A stretch of DNA of 64,000 bases, from positions 1,860,001-1,924,000 of the forward strand of contig NZ_CP053985.1 of assembly GCF_013267355.1 (NCBI RefSeq), in the 5' to 3' direction. Numbering within the stretch: the first letter of the stretch is position 1; the number at the start of each line of letters is the position of its first letter. The position numbers were made by a program, and so were the translations under genes. The notes beneath the pieces were generated by a model. The model was given only the letters and a program-made list of their open reading frames with translations, made no database searches and had not been told where the DNA came from. Origin of the DNA: Achromobacter pestifer (GTDB lineage: Bacteria > Pseudomonadota > Gammaproteobacteria > Burkholderiales > Burkholderiaceae_B). Below are positions 16,380 through 26,328 of this stretch, in pieces.

Positions 16380-18843
16380 ACCGCTGGCGGCGCTGCTGCT
16401 CCTGGCCGGCGCGGGCATCGTTATCGCCTGCGGGCCGGAGTTCCCCGCCCAGCTGCTCGACGATCGCGCGGCCACGCTGCGCGCCACGCCGGCCAACTCT
16501 TTCGGCTATGAGGCAGCCCGCCTCGTGCAGGCCAGCGATGGGCTGCAGGCGCGCGAAGCCTACGAATTGCCAGACGGCAGCTATCAGCAGAACGCCTTGC
16601 CGGAAGACCGCGATCCTGCGCTGACGCCGGCGCAGCGGGCCACGGCTCGCGCCATGCGCGCGCAACCCGACGGCGACCGGGCCTATGCGGTGGGCGCTGG
16701 TTTGCCTGAAGCTGTACGGCTCTACACCGCCGCCGCGGTCGACACGCAGGCCGCTCGCGGGCCGGATGCCGACCGTCTGCTGGAGCAGGCGCGCGCCCGC
16801 TACCGCGCCATCCTCCAGCTGCCGCCGCAGCAGGCCACGGCGCGCAGCGTCTGGGCCGCCTACATGCTGGCAGAAATCGGGGACGAGGCAGAGCTGACCG
16901 CTGGCGACGCCGAGGCGCAGCGGCAGGCCGCGGCGCAAGCCTATGCCCGCGTGCGGCAACTGGCGCGTGACGGCGCGCCGGATCCGCTGGGTCTGGCCGT
17001 GGCCAGCTACGGCCAGGAGGCGCGTCTGTTCCTGGCCGGGCCGCAAGGGCAATGCAGCTATATGGAGCTGGTCAACGCCGAACCCTGCATGGACGCCATC
17101 CCCGCGGCCTCGCTGCAGCACGCGCTGCGCCTCTATGCCGAACAGGCCGCGCGCGAGTCCGGCAGCGGCAATGCATCGCTGCGCATGCTGGCGCAATGGG
17201 CCCTGGAAGATCCGGCGCGCACGCGCCGGCTGATCGACGATCCGGTCGCGCAACGCCTGCTGGTGGCCTATGCGCTGGCTCGGGTCGGCGACATCGTGGA
17301 CGGCAGGCCGGACAGCGCCAGCGATCCCTTTGCCGCCTATGACACGACCGGCCAGATCGGGCTTGCCGATGCCGCGCAGGGACACGAGGTCACGCCGAAT
17401 CCGGCGCTGCAATCGCTGGTTGCCGCGCTGGAAACCCAGGACCTGCAACAGGTGCCGGACGCCGACCGCGTGGCTGCCCTGGCCTACCGCATCGGCCGCT
17501 ACGACCTGGCGCAAACGCTGGCCGCGCGGCTGGACACGGCGCTGGCGTGGTGGGTGCGCGCCAAGCTGGCGCTGCGGCAAGGCGACACGCTGGCGGCGGC
17601 CCAGGCCTATGCGCAGGCTGCCCGCGCGTTTCCGCGCGCCGACGGCAGCGTGGAGGCTACCGGCGCGGCGCGCCTGCTGGGCGAGCAAGGCGTGCTGACG
17701 CTGTCGCGCGGCCAGTACGTCGAGGCGCTGGATCAACTGCTGAACGCCACCGTGACGGACGACTCGACCCAGGGCTTCTGGCTCTCCACCCCGTACTGGA
17801 ACGACGCGGCCTACGTCGCCGAACGTGTGCTGACAACCGCCGAACTCAAGGCCTATGTGGACCGGCATGCGCCCGCCGCGCCGGCACCTGCCGCATCCGC
17901 GCCGCGCGACCTGCAGAATTTCTATGAATGGGTAAGGCAGCATCCCATCACCGCGTCCGACCGCCTGCGCCTGCTGCTGGCTCGCCGCCTGGTGCGCGAC
18001 GGTTCGATCGAGCAGGCGCTGCCCTATTTCCCGGCCGATTCGGACGCCCGCTACGCCACGCTGGAAAGCGTCGACGGCAAATCGGAAATGCGGCTGCCGC
18101 AAACCCGCCGGCTCGCCGCGGAATACGGCGCGGCCTTGCGCCGTGCCGGCCACGCCTGGGGCCGCACGTCGCGGGCCGAAGCCTGGTACGAGGCCTCGCG
18201 GCTGGCGCGGCGCGACGGGATGGAGATCATGGGCTACGAACAGGAGCCCGATTTCGCGGTCTATGGCGGCAACACGAGTTATGGCGCGGGGCGCAGCGCG
18301 ATCCCAGGCTGGAAGGCGTACGACGGCGATGCCAGCACGCCCGAAACGCCCGACACGCCGGCCTTGCGCGCCGCGGCCGCGCTGCCGGGCCCGTTCGTCA
18401 CCGAAGAGGAACGCCGCCGCTACGCCGCCAGCGAAGCGCGGCCCTATGCCCGCTTCCACTACCGCGAAATCGCGGCCAATCACGCATTGCGCGCGGCCGA
18501 CGAGCTGCCGCACCGCTCGCAAGCCTACGCCGCCGTGCTGTGCCAGGGCGCCCGCTACATCATCGATGACGCCCCGGAACTGGCCTCGGCGATCTACCGC
18601 CGCTATATAGAACAGGGTGCGCAGGTGCCGTTCAGCGGCTCCTTCGGCCGCGAATGCGCCGCGCCCGACTTCCAGGCGGCGGCCTGGTTCCATTACGCGC
18701 AGGCCGAGAAATCGTGGGAACGCCTGCGCCGCAGCCATCCCGGCCTGCTGCTGGCAGCCGCGTTGCTGGCCCTGGCCGGCGGCGCCGCCGCAATCCTGGC
18801 CTGGCGCTACACCGCGGCGCGCACAGATCGGCGCCGGGCCTAG
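16342..18843 (+). CDS. large envelope protein with helical (TPR-like) repeats
   Basis: 833 residues from a GTG at 16342 within the end of the DUF3142 gene. The N-terminus is a lipoprotein-type signal (LLLLAGAGIVIACGPEFP). Residues about 100-800 are Ala/Arg/Leu-rich helices with TPR-like pairs, for example EQARARYRAILQLPPQQATA and GDTLAAAQAYAQAARAFPRA. Near the end a hydrophobic segment (LLLAAALLALAGGAAAILAW) precedes a basic tail, an unusual feature for a lipoprotein. The region CGPEFPxxLLxDR is a pattern I associate with partners of DUF3142 proteins. A scaffold role for its neighbour is inferred; function unknown. Confidence 0.75.
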   Translation: MKTGPRASKYNRKPLAALLLLAGAGIVIACGPEFPAQLLDDRAATLRATPANSFGYEAARLVQASDGLQAREAYELPDGSYQQNALPEDRDPALTPAQRATARAMRAQPDGDRAYAVGAGLPEAVRLYTAAAVDTQAARGPDADRLLEQARARYRAILQLPPQQATARSVWAAYMLAEIGDEAELTAGDAEAQRQAAAQAYARVRQLARDGAPDPLGLAVASYGQEARLFLAGPQGQCSYMELVNAEPCMDAIPAASLQHALRLYAEQAARESGSGNASLRMLAQWALEDPARTRRLIDDPVAQRLLVAYALARVGDIVDGRPDSASDPFAAYDTTGQIGLADAAQGHEVTPNPALQSLVAALETQDLQQVPDADRVAALAYRIGRYDLAQTLAARLDTALAWWVRAKLALRQGDTLAAAQAYAQAARAFPRADGSVEATGAARLLGEQGVLTLSRGQYVEALDQLLNATVTDDSTQGFWLSTPYWNDAAYVAERVLTTAELKAYVDRHAPAAPAPAASAPRDLQNFYEWVRQHPITASDRLRLLLARRLVRDGSIEQALPYFPADSDARYATLESVDGKSEMRLPQTRRLAAEYGAALRRAGHAWGRTSRAEAWYEASRLARRDGMEIMGYEQEPDFAVYGGNTSYGAGRSAIPGWKAYDGDASTPETPDTPALRAAAALPGPFVTEEERRRYAASEARPYARFHYREIAANHALRAADELPHRSQAYAAVLCQGARYIIDDAPELASAIYRRYIEQGAQVPFSGSFGRECAAPDFQAAAWFHYAQAEKSWERLRRSHPGLLLAAALLALAGGAAAILAWRYTAARTDRRRA

Positions 18844-19991
18844 GACAGCTCCGGCAGTTGCACTCGCTGCGTCAGCTGATCCCAGGTATCGGCGACCCTG
18901 GCGCGCACGCGCAGATCCGCGCCCACCGGCGCGGTCTCGATGAATTCGTAACGCCGGGCACCGTCCAGATGCTCCAGCATGGGCAGGCGGACCATGCCGG
19001 CCGCATCGCCCAGCAGCACCGGCGCCAGGTACAGCAGCAATTCGTCCACGCAGCCGGCGGCGACCAACGCGCCGCTCAGGCCGGCACCGGCTTCCACGTG
19101 GACCTCGTTGAACTGTTCCTGCGCCAGCCAGCGCATCATCGCCGGCAGGTCGACCCGGCCGGGCGCCTCGCCAGGCAGCAGCACCACGCGGGCGTTCCGG
19201 GCCTGCAGACGCCCGGCCTTGGCCGCATCATCGTGGGCCGTAAAAATGATGACCTCGGCGCCATCGAACAGCCGGGCGTCCTCGGGGATCTCGAAACGGC
19301 CGTCCACCACTGCCTTGCGCGGTTGGCGAGGCGTATCCACGCCCCTGGCGTTGAGCTGCGGATCGTCCTTCAGCACGGTACCCATGCCGGTCAGGACGAC
19401 GCAGGCGCGGGCGCGCCAGCGGTGTCCGTCGGCGCGGGCGTCGGGCCCGGTGATCCATTGCGAGACGCCGTTATGCAGCGCGCTGCGCCCGTCCAGCGAG
19501 GCCGCCATCTTCATCCAGACCCATGGCAGGCCGCGGCTCATGCGCGAGATGAAGCCTGCGTTGATGGCCAGCGCCTCCGCGCGGCAGATGCCGGTGGTCA
19601 CCGCGATGCCGGCATCGCGCAGGCGCGCCAGCCCCTGGCCGTTGACCAGCGGATTGGGATCGCCTATGGCCACCACCACCCGCGCCGGCCGGGCCGCGAG
19701 CACGGCGTCCACGCAGGGCGGCGTGCGGCCGAAATGGCTGCAAGGCTCCAAGGTGACGTAGAGCGTGGCGCCCGCCACGGATTCGCCGCGCGCCTGGGCG
19801 TCGCGCAGGGCGCAGACTTCCGCGTGCGGGCCGCCGGGAGGCTGCGTCGCCCCTACGCCCAGCACGCGCCCGTCGCGCACGATCACGCAGCCTACCCTGG
19901 GGTTGGGCGCGGTGGTGTACATGACGGTCTGCGCCAGCGCCAGGGCGCGCCGCATCCAGAGAATGTCGTCGTTGTCGCTGGGAATCATCAT
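18840..19991 (-). CDS. ribD: bifunctional riboflavin biosynthesis deaminase/reductase
   Basis: Catalyses two steps of riboflavin synthesis: deamination of the diaminopyrimidine intermediate, then reduction of the ribose. Residues 1-150 are the deaminase: H56-A-E58 in GGPHAEV, and Cys84 and Cys93 in LEPCSHFGRTPPC as zinc ligands. Residues about 150-380 are the reductase (MKMAASLDGRSA, VHVEAGAGLSGALVAAGCVDELLLYLAPVLLG). The start is placed at the ATG at 19991; an extension to 20060 is Arg/Pro-rich and not conserved. It runs convergently into the repeat-protein gene with a 4-base overlap of ends. Other rib genes are not in this window. Confidence 0.95.
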   Translation of the reverse strand: MMIPSDNDDILWMRRALALAQTVMYTTAPNPRVGCVIVRDGRVLGVGATQPPGGPHAEVCALRDAQARGESVAGATLYVTLEPCSHFGRTPPCVDAVLAARPARVVVAIGDPNPLVNGQGLARLRDAGIAVTTGICRAEALAINAGFISRMSRGLPWVWMKMAASLDGRSALHNGVSQWITGPDARADGHRWRARACVVLTGMGTVLKDDPQLNARGVDTPRQPRKAVVDGRFEIPEDARLFDGAEVIIFTAHDDAAKAGRLQARNARVVLLPGEAPGRVDLPAMMRWLAQEQFNEVHVEAGAGLSGALVAAGCVDELLLYLAPVLLGDAAGMVRLPMLEHLDGARRYEFIETAPVGADLRVRARVADTWDQLTQRVQLPELS

Positions 19992-20170
19992 GTCCAGGAT
20001 TGTATGTCCGCCGCGGGTCGGGCAGGCGGCCGGACGGTGGCGCTCGGCCGCGCCAGCCACTCATGTCCGTTTTAGGCCGACAGCCGTCTTTCGCCGCGCT
20101 CGCCGCAGCATCGGATTGCAGTAAAAATGGCATCACACCCTCTACAATTCTCGCTCCAGGAGCGTGGTCC

Positions 20171-20734
20171 ATGAAACAAGCACTGATCGTCATCGACGTA
20201 CAAGACTCTTTCCGGCAACGTCCGTTTTGGGATGAAACGGAGTACCCCGCCTTCGTGGAACGGATCCAGTCCCTGATCGATGAGGCCCAGGCCCGCGACA
20301 TTCCGGTGCTGCAGGTATTCCACACCAGCGTGTCGGACGACCCCGCCAACCCCTTTTCTCTGGCCTCCGGGCACGTCAAGACGCTCAAGGAATTGCGCAT
20401 CGCCCCCACCGCCGTGTTCCACAAGACCGTGCATTCCTCGCTCTACGCCAAGGACGCGGACGGCGCCAGCCTGCAGGACTGGCTGGTGAAGCACGGCATC
20501 GAAGGCATCATCGTCAGCGGCATCCGCACCGAACAGTGCTGCGAAACCACCTCGCGCCATGCCAGCGACGCCGGCTACAAGGTGGTGTTCCCCACCGACG
20601 CCACCCTGACCTTCGCCATGCAAAGCCCGTCCGGCCAGCACTACACGCCGGCCGAGATCCGCGACCGGACCGAGCTGGTGCTGCAAGGGCGTTTTGCCCG
20701 TATCGCGCGCGCGGCCGACGCGCTGGCGGCCTGA
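20171..20734 (+). CDS. isochorismatase-like cysteine hydrolase
   Basis: 187 residues; GGAG precedes the ATG at 20171 and a frame from 20000 is rejected as an upstream extension. The catalytic triad of the isochorismatase/nicotinamidase superfamily is present: Asp9 (LIVIDVQDSF), Lys85 (FHKTVHSSL) and Cys123 (IRTEQCCETTSRHA), with the cis-peptide region just before the Cys. It probably hydrolyses an amide or similar bond; the substrate cannot be read from the sequence. It is followed 17 bases later by a GlxA-type regulator, with which it likely forms an operon. Confidence 0.9.
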   Translation: MKQALIVIDVQDSFRQRPFWDETEYPAFVERIQSLIDEAQARDIPVLQVFHTSVSDDPANPFSLASGHVKTLKELRIAPTAVFHKTVHSSLYAKDADGASLQDWLVKHGIEGIIVSGIRTEQCCETTSRHASDAGYKVVFPTDATLTFAMQSPSGQHYTPAEIRDRTELVLQGRFARIARAADALAA

Positions 20735-20751
20735 CGCTGGCGGAGAGCCGC

Positions 20752-21717
20752 ATGGTTCCGGTGTATTTCGTGCTGACGCGGGGCATCGTGCTGCTGGACG
20801 TCGCAGGCCCGGCGGAGGCCTTCCGCGTGGCCAACAAGCTGGCTCCGGGCGCCTTCGAACAGCATTTCTGCGGCCCGTCCCGGGAGGTCGAAAGCGGCCT
20901 GCCCGGCCTGCACCTGGCACATATCCAGGCCCTGCCGGCCAGTCTGCCGCCCGAAGCCCTGGTCATCATTTCAGGCGTGGTGGGCAAACCCACGCGTCTG
21001 GACGACCCCGACTCGCGCGCCATCATCGACTGGCTGGCCGTCCGCCATCCCGCGGACGGCTTCACGCTGATGACGGTATGCGCCGGCGCCCTGTTTGCCG
21101 CCGCCGCCGGGCTGACGCGGCAGCGCGACTGCACCACCCACCATACCTGCCTGGAACAGTTGGCGAGCATCGACCCGAGCGCGCGGCTGCATGACAACCG
21201 CATCTTCGTCGAGGACGGCAAACTGGTCAGCAGCGCCGGCATCACGGCCGGCATCGACCTGGCGCTGCACATGGTGTCGCGGCATTGCGGACCACGCGTG
21301 GCCAGCGAAACCGCGCGCGACATGGTGGTCTACCAGCGGCGCGCCGGCACGGATTCCACGCTGTCGCCCTGGCTGGACCACCGCAGCCACCTGCATCCGG
21401 GCGTGCACCGGGTGCAGGACGCGGTCATCCGCGATCCGGCGGCGCCCTGGTCGGCGCAATCGCTGGCGGACCAGGCGCACACCAGCGCGCGCCATCTGAC
21501 CCGGCTGTTCCGCGAACACGCGGGCTGCACGCCGATGGACTACCTCTATCAGATACGCGTGGCGCTAGCGCGCGACCTGCTGCGCGATACCCGGTTGGAC
21601 CTGGAGCGCGTGGCCGAGAAGTCGGGATTCGGGTCGGCGCAGCACATGCGCCGTGTCTGGCGCAAATTCCAGCCGCTTACGCCCAGCCTCGCGCGTTCGG
21701 CGCCCACCATGCAATGA
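20752..21717 (+). CDS. GlxA-type AraC regulator with DJ-1/PfpI domain
   Basis: 321 residues. The N-terminal 180 residues are a DJ-1/PfpI-like domain (RGIVLLDVAGPAEAF, then TVCAGALFAAAAGL with the nucleophile-elbow Cys, then TTHHTCLEQL). The C-terminal 100 residues form an AraC double HTH (AQSLADQAHTSARHLTRLFR and LERVAEKSGFGSAQHMRRVW). Such regulators often sense amide or amine nitrogen compounds. The close spacing with the cysteine hydrolase upstream suggests it controls that gene. Confidence 0.92.
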   Translation: MVPVYFVLTRGIVLLDVAGPAEAFRVANKLAPGAFEQHFCGPSREVESGLPGLHLAHIQALPASLPPEALVIISGVVGKPTRLDDPDSRAIIDWLAVRHPADGFTLMTVCAGALFAAAAGLTRQRDCTTHHTCLEQLASIDPSARLHDNRIFVEDGKLVSSAGITAGIDLALHMVSRHCGPRVASETARDMVVYQRRAGTDSTLSPWLDHRSHLHPGVHRVQDAVIRDPAAPWSAQSLADQAHTSARHLTRLFREHAGCTPMDYLYQIRVALARDLLRDTRLDLERVAEKSGFGSAQHMRRVWRKFQPLTPSLARSAPTMQ

Positions 21718-21785
21718 CGGCGCCGCAGCGCCGTCGTTTTCCTGCTTCCGTGGCGCCAGCCGGCCCCGGACCTTGAGCCGAACCG

Positions 21786-22265
21786 CTAGTCCTTGCGCAG
21801 CTTGCCCGGCAGCAACGGACCCTGCATCTCGCGGATGGCCTCGACGAATTCGCCGATGTCCTCGAAGCTCTTGTAGACCGAAGCGAAACGCACGTACGCC
21901 ACCTTGTCGAGCTTGCGCAGTTCGTTCATGACGAGCTCGCCGATATGTTCGCTGGGCACTTCGCGCAATCCGCTGGCCAGCAGTTGCTCTTCGATGCGTG
22001 CGACCGCGGCGTCCACGTCTTCCGTGCTGACGGGGCGCTTGCGCAACGCCAGGCTCAAGCTGGCGCGCAGCTTGCCGGGATCGTAATCGCTGCGGCTGCC
22101 ATTGCGCTTCACGATGGAAGGCATGGCCAACTCCACCCGTTCATAGGTGGTGAAGCGCTTGTCACAGGACAGGCAGCGACGGCGACGGCGTATGGCGTCG
22201 CCTTCTTCGGAGACCCGGCTGTCTACGACCTGCGTTTCGGCATTGCCGCAAAATGGACACCGCAT
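21786..22265 (-). CDS. nrdR: transcriptional repressor of ribonucleotide reductase genes
   Basis: 159 residues, the usual length. Zinc ribbon C3, C6, C31, C34 (MRCPFC and [11 protein letters not shown]) followed by an ATP-cone ([15 protein letters not shown] to EFVEAIREM). NrdR binds nucleotides through the ATP-cone and represses nrd genes at paired NrdR boxes; two such boxes lie ahead of nrdA at 58326-58372 in this same window. It follows glyA on the same strand, an arrangement common in Burkholderiales. Confidence 0.97.
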   Translation of the reverse strand: MRCPFCGNAETQVVDSRVSEEGDAIRRRRRCLSCDKRFTTYERVELAMPSIVKRNGSRSDYDPGKLRASLSLALRKRPVSTEDVDAAVARIEEQLLASGLREVPSEHIGELVMNELRKLDKVAYVRFASVYKSFEDIGEFVEAIREMQGPLLPGKLRKD

Positions 22266-22395
22266 GTGTGATCCCTAAAGGCGCTGAAAGGGCAATATTT
22301 GAGCATATTGTAACGAGACGCCCGGCCGCCAGCGTCAATACAGGCTAATCCGCCCCCGTATTTTTTACCAGGCCGGCGCCGGCCGCCCCGAAAGC

Positions 22396-22430
22396 AAAGG
22401 GACGGCGCCTTGCGGGGCCGTCCCTTGTGG
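22396..22430 (-). terminator. hairpin between glyA and nrdR
   Basis: GGGACGGC and GCCGTCCC form a stem around a 9-10 base loop (about 22399-22426). Read on the minus strand it is followed by TTTGCTTT. It would end or attenuate the glyA transcript before nrdR. Confidence 0.5.
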
Positions 22431-22471
22431 ACCGCTGCGGCCAGGCCGCAGCCCGCCGCAGGGATGCTCGC

Positions 22472-23722
<1,251 letters not shown>

Positions 23723-23968
23723 GACGGGGGGTTCCTGAGGCGGTAAGAGAGGAGAAAACTGCGCCCGGGTGGGTAAACCCGGAGAATGATGGATAGTTTA
23801 CCCCGGCGGGCAGAATCAATTGCGCTCAAAATGCCGGGAACCCGGGCAAAATTCCAGGCACGGGCGCGAAAACCACGCCATCCTCCGCGGCCGGAAAACC
23901 CGTCTCAACCCGACTTGAGAAACTTTCATGCAAAGCGCCACGCTCATAACCTACTCGCTAGTAGTAGC
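23723..23968. other. glyA promoter side and non-coding DNA
   Basis: About 250 bases with the presumed glyA promoter on the minus strand. The plus strand leads into the exporter remnant that follows. No further gene or structure was seen. Confidence 0.4.
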
Positions 23969-24052
23969 GTGACCTGGATCAACCGTCTGGTCGGCGCCAT
24001 CTTCATCACTTTTGGATTGACGCTGCTGCGGCTCAAGCGCGCAATGGGCTGA
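23969..24052 (+). pseudogene. LysE/RhtB-type exporter C-terminal remnant
   Basis: A 27-codon piece reading VTWINRLVGAIFITFGLTLL and then RLKRAMG before the stop at 24052. This is the characteristic last transmembrane helix and tail of LysE-family amino-acid exporters (W-I-N-R-x-x-G-x-x-F-x-x-F-G-x-x-L). Upstream the frame is open back to 23786 but gives no exporter sequence, so the rest of the gene has been deleted. Confidence 0.5.
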
Positions 24053-24066
24053 ATCTTTTCGGAGAT

Positions 24067-24099
24067 GGAAAAAGGCCGCAGTCGCAAGACTGCGGCCTT
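24067..24099 (-). terminator. Rho-independent terminator of the YbhB-like gene
   Basis: Perfect 12-base stem AAGGCCGCAGTC / GACTGCGGCCTT with a GCAA loop; on the minus strand it is followed by a run of T (from the A-run at 24069-24073). It lies 17 bases after the stop of the gene at 24116. Confidence 0.88.
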
Positions 24100-24115
24100 G
24101 CCGTGGCGCGGCGGA

Positions 24116-24769
24116 TCAGGCCGAGGTGGCGCCGATCTGCTTGGGAGCCAGCTTCGGATTGAGCGTATAGGTGCCCGTCAGCGACGCCTGAGCCAGCACG
24201 TGCTTCTGGATGGCGCGCAGCGCGTCCTCGCCAGTGAAGGATCCCTGCAGATTCAGCGTGGGCACGTCCAGCGCGTACAGGGTAAATACATAGCGGTGCA
24301 CGATGGCGTCGTTCCAGGGCGGGCACGGGCCGTCATAGCCGAAGTAGTCGCCACTCATGTCGTGGTCATTGGCGAACCATGACGAGTACGAGTTGATGCC
24401 CTGGCGCGCGTCCATCGGCGCCAGCGGGCCGCCCTTGCCGCGCGGCGTGATGCCGCTGGAAAAGGTGCCTTCCTCGATGTCGCGCAGGTCGGCCGGCAGG
24501 TCGACCAGCACCCAATGAAAGAAGTCCACGCGGGGCAGGCTGGCGGGTACCTCGCGGCCTTCCTGGTTGACGTCGTCGGGCTCGGAGGGCACATCGGGAT
24601 CGTGGCAGATCAGGGCAAACGACTGCGTGCCCGCCGGAACGTCGTCCCAGGAAAACTGCGGGTTGAAGTTGTCTGCCAGCGCGACGTGCGATTGCGCATC
24701 GATCCTGCCGAAGGCGTAGCGTTCGGGAATCGACTCGTTATCGGAAAAGGACAAACTCGAAAGTTTCAT
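24116..24769 (-). CDS. YbhB/YbcL family (PEBP-like) protein
   Basis: 217 residues from ATG 24769, with AGGAG seven bases upstream; the longer frame to 24841 lacks a ribosome site. Family features: PQFSWDDVPAGTQSFALICHDPD near the ligand pocket, FFHWVLVDLP, and YDGPCPPWNDAIVHRYVFTLYALD. Members share the phosphatidylethanolamine-binding (Raf kinase inhibitor) fold; the bacterial function is poorly defined. No signal peptide is seen, so it is likely cytosolic. Confidence 0.93.
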   Translation of the reverse strand: MKLSSLSFSDNESIPERYAFGRIDAQSHVALADNFNPQFSWDDVPAGTQSFALICHDPDVPSEPDDVNQEGREVPASLPRVDFFHWVLVDLPADLRDIEEGTFSSGITPRGKGGPLAPMDARQGINSYSSWFANDHDMSGDYFGYDGPCPPWNDAIVHRYVFTLYALDVPTLNLQGSFTGEDALRAIQKHVLAQASLTGTYTLNPKLAPKQIGATSA

Positions 24770-24841
24770 GTCGTGCTCCTTGATGTGCCGCAAAGGCCCC
24801 ACTGCCCCTGTCTGTACCCTCAGCGTATCAAAACTTCGCAA

Positions 24842-26071
24842 TCATGGGTTCAAGTTAACACGCGCAAATTTGCGCTTGCCCACCTGAACGACGTAAGTCC
24901 CCGCCGGCAATTGCAACGATTTGTCTTCCACGCGATCGCCGTTGACGCGCACGCCGCCCTGCTCCACGTTGCGCTGCGCTTCCGAGCCCGACGCGACCAG
25001 GCCGGCTTCGCGCAGCAGCTTCAGGATGCCCACCGGCGCCCCGCCGATGTTCACCTCGGGCATGTCATCGGGGATCGCGCCGTCGCGGAAACGGGCTTCA
25101 AACGAGGCCAGCGCCTCGTCGGCCGCCTTCGCGGAATGGAAGCGCGCGATGATTTCCTGGGCCAGCATGACCTTGGCGTCGCGCGGGTTGCGGCCGCCGT
25201 CGATCTCCTGCTTGAGCGCGGCGATGTCTTCCAGTGTGCGGAACGACAGCAGCTCGAAGTAGCGCCACATCAGCGTGTCGGAAATCGACATGAGCTTGCC
25301 GAACATCGAATCGGGCGACTCCGAAATGCCGATGTAGTTGCCCTTGGACTTGGACATCTTCTCTACGCCATCCGTCCCGACCAGCAGCGGCATCGTCAAG
25401 ATGCACTGCGGCTCCTGGCCATACTCTTTTTGCAGTTCGCGCCCGACCAGCAGGTTGAACTTCTGATCGGTGCCCCCCAGCTCCAGATCGGACTTCAGCG
25501 CCACCGAGTCATAGCCCTGCATCAGCGGATACAGGAATTCATGAACCGAGATCGGGATGCCGCCCTTGAAGCGCTTGGTGAAATCCTCGCGCTCCATCAT
25601 GCGCGCGACCGTATAGCGCGAGGCGAGCTGGATCATGCCGCGCGCGCCCAGCGGATCGCACCATTCGGAGTTGTAGCGGATCTCGGTGCGTGCCGGATCG
25701 AGCACCAGGCTGGCCTGGGCGTAATAGGTCTTGGCGTTGGACTCGATCTGCTCGCGCGTGAGCGGCGGACGAGTGTTATTACGGCCGCTGGGATCGCCGA
25801 TGGTGGAGGTGAAGTCGCCGATCAGGAAGATGACGTTGTGCCCCATGTCCTGCAGCTGGCGCATCTTGTTCAGCACCACCGTATGGCCCAGGTGGATGTC
25901 CGGTGCAGTCGGATCCAGCCCCAGTTTGATGCGCAGCGGCACGCCCGTGGCGCGGCTCCTGGCAAGCTTGCGGGCGAATTCGGACTCAACCAGCAACTCG
26001 TCGCAGCCGCGCTTCGCTATACGCAGGTCTGCTTCGACTTCAGGGGTAATCGGGGCTTCTGAGGATGACAT
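24842..26071 (-). CDS. tyrS: tyrosyl-tRNA synthetase
   Basis: 409 residues of the TyrRS type with a long C-terminal S4 domain. Class I signatures: H60-L-G-H63 ([12 protein letters not shown]) and [11 protein letters not shown]. The tail ARVNLNP ends the S4 RNA-binding part ([21 protein letters not shown]). It charges tRNA-Tyr in the cytosol. It is divergent from the M23 peptidase gene with about 260 bases between. Confidence 0.98.
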   Translation of the reverse strand: MSSSEAPITPEVEADLRIAKRGCDELLVESEFARKLARSRATGVPLRIKLGLDPTAPDIHLGHTVVLNKMRQLQDMGHNVIFLIGDFTSTIGDPSGRNNTRPPLTREQIESNAKTYYAQASLVLDPARTEIRYNSEWCDPLGARGMIQLASRYTVARMMEREDFTKRFKGGIPISVHEFLYPLMQGYDSVALKSDLELGGTDQKFNLLVGRELQKEYGQEPQCILTMPLLVGTDGVEKMSKSKGNYIGISESPDSMFGKLMSISDTLMWRYFELLSFRTLEDIAALKQEIDGGRNPRDAKVMLAQEIIARFHSAKAADEALASFEARFRDGAIPDDMPEVNIGGAPVGILKLLREAGLVASGSEAQRNVEQGGVRVNGDRVEDKSLQLPAGTYVVQVGKRKFARVNLNP

Positions 26072-26328
26072 GGCAGGGGGACCAACTCGGCTTCAGCCGA
26101 TAAAAAGGTGTAAAAAGTGACGAAAACTATCGAAAATTCTAGCCGAATCAGCTAGGATACCGCCCAATCATACGCAATTGCCATGTATACGCAGTTGCGG
26201 TCCGGTTTACACCCCGTTGTTCACAAGATGCGCCCCGCGCCACAGCCCTTGCCCCAGATATGTGCGCGCGAGGGTCGTTCGTGTCACGCACCCTGCGAGC
26301 TCAAGCCACCTGAGAGGGTATCTTCACG

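Noticed and set aside
16237..18738. 833-codon minus-strand frame opposite the repeat protein
   Set aside because: Antisense shadow; the plus-strand protein has signal peptide, repeats and operon overlap with DUF3142.
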